Shown piece after piece: positions 61,792 to 64,000 of a DNA stretch of 64,000 nucleotides. The stretch's first letter is position 1; each line of letters opens with the position of its first letter. The notes beneath the pieces are model-generated. The model was given only the letters and a program-made list of their open reading frames with translations. It ran no database searches and was not told the origin of the DNA. Made by a program: the position numbers and the translations under genes. This stretch comes from Ectothiorhodospiraceae bacterium (lineage in GTDB: Bacteria > Pseudomonadota > Gammaproteobacteria > HK1), in assembly GCA_024234875.1 (NCBI GenBank), contig JACKNM010000022.1, positions 1 through 64,000 on the forward strand. Reading direction: 5' to 3'.

Positions 61792-64000
61792 GGACCAGAC
61801 CAGGCCGAAGGTGGAGCACCGCCGCGTTCGCACCCCGACCATCCTCCAGCTCGAGGCGGTGGAGTGCGGGGCGGCGACGCTGGGCATGGTGCTCGGCTAC
61901 CACGGGCGGATCGTCCCGCTGGCGGAGCTACGGCGCGAGTGCGGGGTGTCGCGCGACGGCTCGAAGGCCTCCAACATGGTGAAGGCGGCCCGCCGCTACG
62001 GCATGGAGGCCAAGGGCTTCAGCAAGCGCGTGGCGGATCTGTACCAGCTCGCACCGCCGTTCATCGTGTTCTGGAACTTCAACCACTTCGTGACCTTCGA
62101 GGGCTTCGACGACAAGGGCCGCGTGTTCATCAACGATCCGGCGAGCGGTCATCGCATCGTCACCATGGAGGAGTTCGAGCGCGCCTTCACCGGCGTGGTG
62201 CTGGTGATGAAGCCCGGTGAGGGCTTCGAGAAGGGAGGGCGCAAGCCGAGCGTGTTCGCGGCCATCGCCGAGCGGTTGGTGGGCTCGGGCGCGGCCGTCG
62301 CCTATTGCATCCTGGCCGGGTTCCTGCTGGTGGTGCCGGGGCTCGCGATCCCCGCGTTCAACCAGATCTTCATCGACAACGTGATCCTCGCGCAGCGCGT
62401 CGACTGGCTGCGGCCGCTGATCCTGGCGATGATCCTGGCGCTGGTCGGCCAGGCGCTACTGCGCTTCCTGCAGATGCGATATCTGCGCAGGCTACGCATT
62501 CGCCTCTCGATCCAGATGTCGACGCGCTACATGTGGCACATGTTGTCGCTGCCGGCGAGCTTCTACGCGCAGCGCTTCGCCGGCGAGGTGGCCAATCGCA
62601 GCCAGTTGAACGACAAGCTCGCGGAGCTGCTGTCCGGGCGCCTCGCCCAGACCGCGATCGACGTGGTCATGGTCGGGTTCTACGGCGCGCTGATGTTCTA
62701 CTACGACGTCGTGCTGACCCTCATCGGCATCGCCTTCGCCGCCATCAACATCCTGGTCCTGCGCTACACGTCGCGCCGGCGGGTGGAGGCGAACATGCGC
62801 GTGCTCCAGGAGTACGGCAAGGCCCAGGGCACCGCGATGGCGGGCCTCCAGGGCATCGAGACGATCAAGGCCGGCGGCATGGAGTCCGGTTTCTTCGGTC
62901 GTTGGGCCGGGTACTACGCCAAGGCGACCAACGCCCGCCAGGAGCTCGAGCTGTCGAGCCAGGCACTCAGCTTCGCGCCGAGCCTGCTCACCTCGCTGAC
63001 CACCACCGCGATCCTCGTCGTCGGCGGCCTGCGCATCATCAGCGGCGATCTCTCGATCGGCATGTTGGTCGCGTTCCAGAGCCTGATGTCGAGCTTCCTG
63101 TCGCCGATCAACAACCTGCTCTTCCTCGGTAGCACCTTCCAGGAGCTGCAAGGCGACCTCGAGCGGGTCAACGACGTGCTCGACCATCCGGCGCTCGAGC
63201 CCCCCGAGCATCACGACCTGGTCGGCGACGACGGGGAGCGCATCGTGCGTCTGAACGGCTACGTCGAGCTGCGTGGCGTGACCTTCGGCTACAGCCCGCT
63301 CGAGAAGCCGTTGCTCGAGGGTTTCGACCTGACGATCAAGCCGGGGTCACGCGTCGCGCTGGTGGGCGGTAGCGGGTCCGGCAAGACGACCATCGCCAAG
63401 CTCATCAGCGGCGAGTACGAGCCGTGGCAGGGCGAGATCCTGTTCGACGGCATCGCGCGCGGCCAGATCCCGAACGACGTGCTGGTGAACTCCTTCGCCA
63501 CCGTCGACCAGGACATCCAGCTCTTCGGCGGGACGGTGCGCGACAACCTCACGCTCTGGGATCCGACGGTACCCGACGCCAATCTGCAGCACGCGTGCGA
63601 GGACGCCGCGATCATGGAGGCGGTGCGCGAGCTGCCGGCCGGCTTCGATTCCGTGCTGCTCGAGGGGGGCGGCAATCTGAGCGGCGGCCAGCGTCAGCGC
63701 CTCGAGATCGCGCGGGCCCTGGTCCACAACCCGTCGGTGCTGGTGATGGACGAGGCGACCAGCGCGCTCGACGCCGAGACCGAGGCGGTGGTGATGGAAC
63801 GCCTGCGCATGCGCGGTTGCACCGCGGTGCTGGTCGCGCATCGACTGAGCACCATTCGTGACGCGGACGAGATCATCGTGCTCAGCAAGGGCAAGGTGCT
63901 CGAGCGTGGCACCCATGCCGAGTTGTGGGCGGCGCAGGGTGAGTACGCGCAGCTCATGCGCGCCGACCAGGAGTCGGACGTGGCCGTGGCGGAGAGTGCG
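61778..64000 (+). CDS. NHLM-type peptidase/permease/ATPase (C39 ABC exporter), 3' end beyond the window
   Basis: Open for 741 codons to the window edge and lacking only the stop or a few residues. The C39 peptidase has Cys30 (LEAVECGAATLGMVLGYHGR), His103 (WNFNHFVTFEGF) and Asp120 (VFINDPASG); it should cut the precursor after Gly-Gly. Six transmembrane helices follow (about 165-440). The ATPase has Walker A (LVGGSGSGKTTIAKLI), the signature NLSGGQRQRLEIARAL and Walker B (VLVMDEATSALDAE). Start GTG 61778 overlaps the HlyD gene. NHLM exporters often have a second ATPase gene, which would be beyond the window. Confidence 0.92.
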   Translation, partial: MEPAKDQTRPKVEHRRVRTPTILQLEAVECGAATLGMVLGYHGRIVPLAELRRECGVSRDGSKASNMVKAARRYGMEAKGFSKRVADLYQLAPPFIVFWNFNHFVTFEGFDDKGRVFINDPASGHRIVTMEEFERAFTGVVLVMKPGEGFEKGGRKPSVFAAIAERLVGSGAAVAYCILAGFLLVVPGLAIPAFNQIFIDNVILAQRVDWLRPLILAMILALVGQALLRFLQMRYLRRLRIRLSIQMSTRYMWHMLSLPASFYAQRFAGEVANRSQLNDKLAELLSGRLAQTAIDVVMVGFYGALMFYYDVVLTLIGIAFAAINILVLRYTSRRRVEANMRVLQEYGKAQGTAMAGLQGIETIKAGGMESGFFGRWAGYYAKATNARQELELSSQALSFAPSLLTSLTTTAILVVGGLRIISGDLSIGMLVAFQSLMSSFLSPINNLLFLGSTFQELQGDLERVNDVLDHPALEPPEHHDLVGDDGERIVRLNGYVELRGVTFGYSPLEKPLLEGFDLTIKPGSRVALVGGSGSGKTTIAKLISGEYEPWQGEILFDGIARGQIPNDVLVNSFATVDQDIQLFGGTVRDNLTLWDPTVPDANLQHACEDAAIMEAVRELPAGFDSVLLEGGGNLSGGQRQRLEIARALVHNPSVLVMDEATSALDAETEAVVMERLRMRGCTAVLVAHRLSTIRDADEIIVLSKGKVLERGTHAELWAAQGEYAQLMRADQESDVAVAESA

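Overview
The window is very GC-rich DNA, dense with genes, and it looks proteobacterial, probably beta- or gammaproteobacterial. The hints are a REP-associated tyrosine transposase homologue, a sigma-54/NtrC-type glnK-amtB promoter, a DUF1840 gene, an Entner-Doudoroff-type aldolase/kinase pair and a PcaF-like thiolase. This placement is inference. No rRNA, tRNA or CRISPR array was seen.

Layout. (1) 76-2311: an RhlE-type DEAD-box helicase and a nitroreductase-family gene, divergent. (2) 2380-24625, minus strand: one long operon for a headless contractile phage-tail-like particle (extracellular contractile injection system or tailocin class). In transcription order it carries a possible terminator/cap protein, sheath, tube, chaperone-like protein, a frameshifted gene, a hub-like protein, a 1172-residue helical tape-measure candidate, a 975-residue protein ending in an M23-peptidase-like domain, gpD-type hub, gpV spike, PAAR tip, gp25 wedge, gpJ baseplate protein, and a periphery of beta-rich proteins with PASTA and PKD/Ig-like domains. 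No capsid, portal, terminase, integrase or AAA+ ATPase gene was found here. Most genes overlap by ATGA. A REP-like inverted-repeat element lies between the gp25 and PAAR genes. (3) 25421-28253: a CDF cation exporter, then glnK-amtB behind a convincing sigma-54 promoter and NtrC box. (4) 28285-32202, minus strand: a DUF455 protein, a 2-hydroxyacid dehydrogenase, a thiolase and PdxJ. (5) 32325-40607, plus strand: a CoA transferase, then DUF1116 (AllG-like), FdrA (AllF-like), carbamate kinase and a PucG-like aminotransferase. Together these suggest ureidoglycine to oxalurate, then to oxamate plus carbamoyl phosphate, then ATP. A nu-class GST and a GhrA-like dehydrogenase follow. (6) 40616-45813, minus strand: a RAYT-like protein that has lost its HUH motif, then a coupled Crp-family regulator / KDG kinase / KDPG aldolase set downstream of an alpha/beta hydrolase and an enolase-superfamily dehydratase (acidic-sugar catabolism). 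(7) 46007-48321: an AEC-family carrier, a DUF1840 protein and a sulfotransferase.

(8) 48436-64000 (runs off the window): a RiPP biosynthetic cluster that I read as a proteusin/lanthipeptide hybrid. It encodes a B12/radical-SAM maturase, a 202-residue precursor with two tandem nitrile-hydratase-like (NHLP) leader units and a Gly-Gly site before a core with one Cys, a LanM synthetase of the Cys-Cys-Gly type, two paralogous 2OG-Fe(II)-oxygenase-like proteins around a double GNAT protein, a Cupin_8/JmjC-like hydroxylase, a PoyD-like radical-SAM epimerase, and the NHLM export set (cyclic-nucleotide-binding protein, HlyD-type adaptor, peptidase-containing ABC transporter). From lanM to the epimerase the genes overlap by 4-8 bases, which suggests tightly coupled expression.

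The strongest candidates for undescribed biology are the double-leader proteusin-lanthipeptide cluster and the tail-like operon, where PKD/Ig-like (and possibly PASTA) domains are cut in half at gene boundaries so that the end of one protein appears to complete the start of the next.
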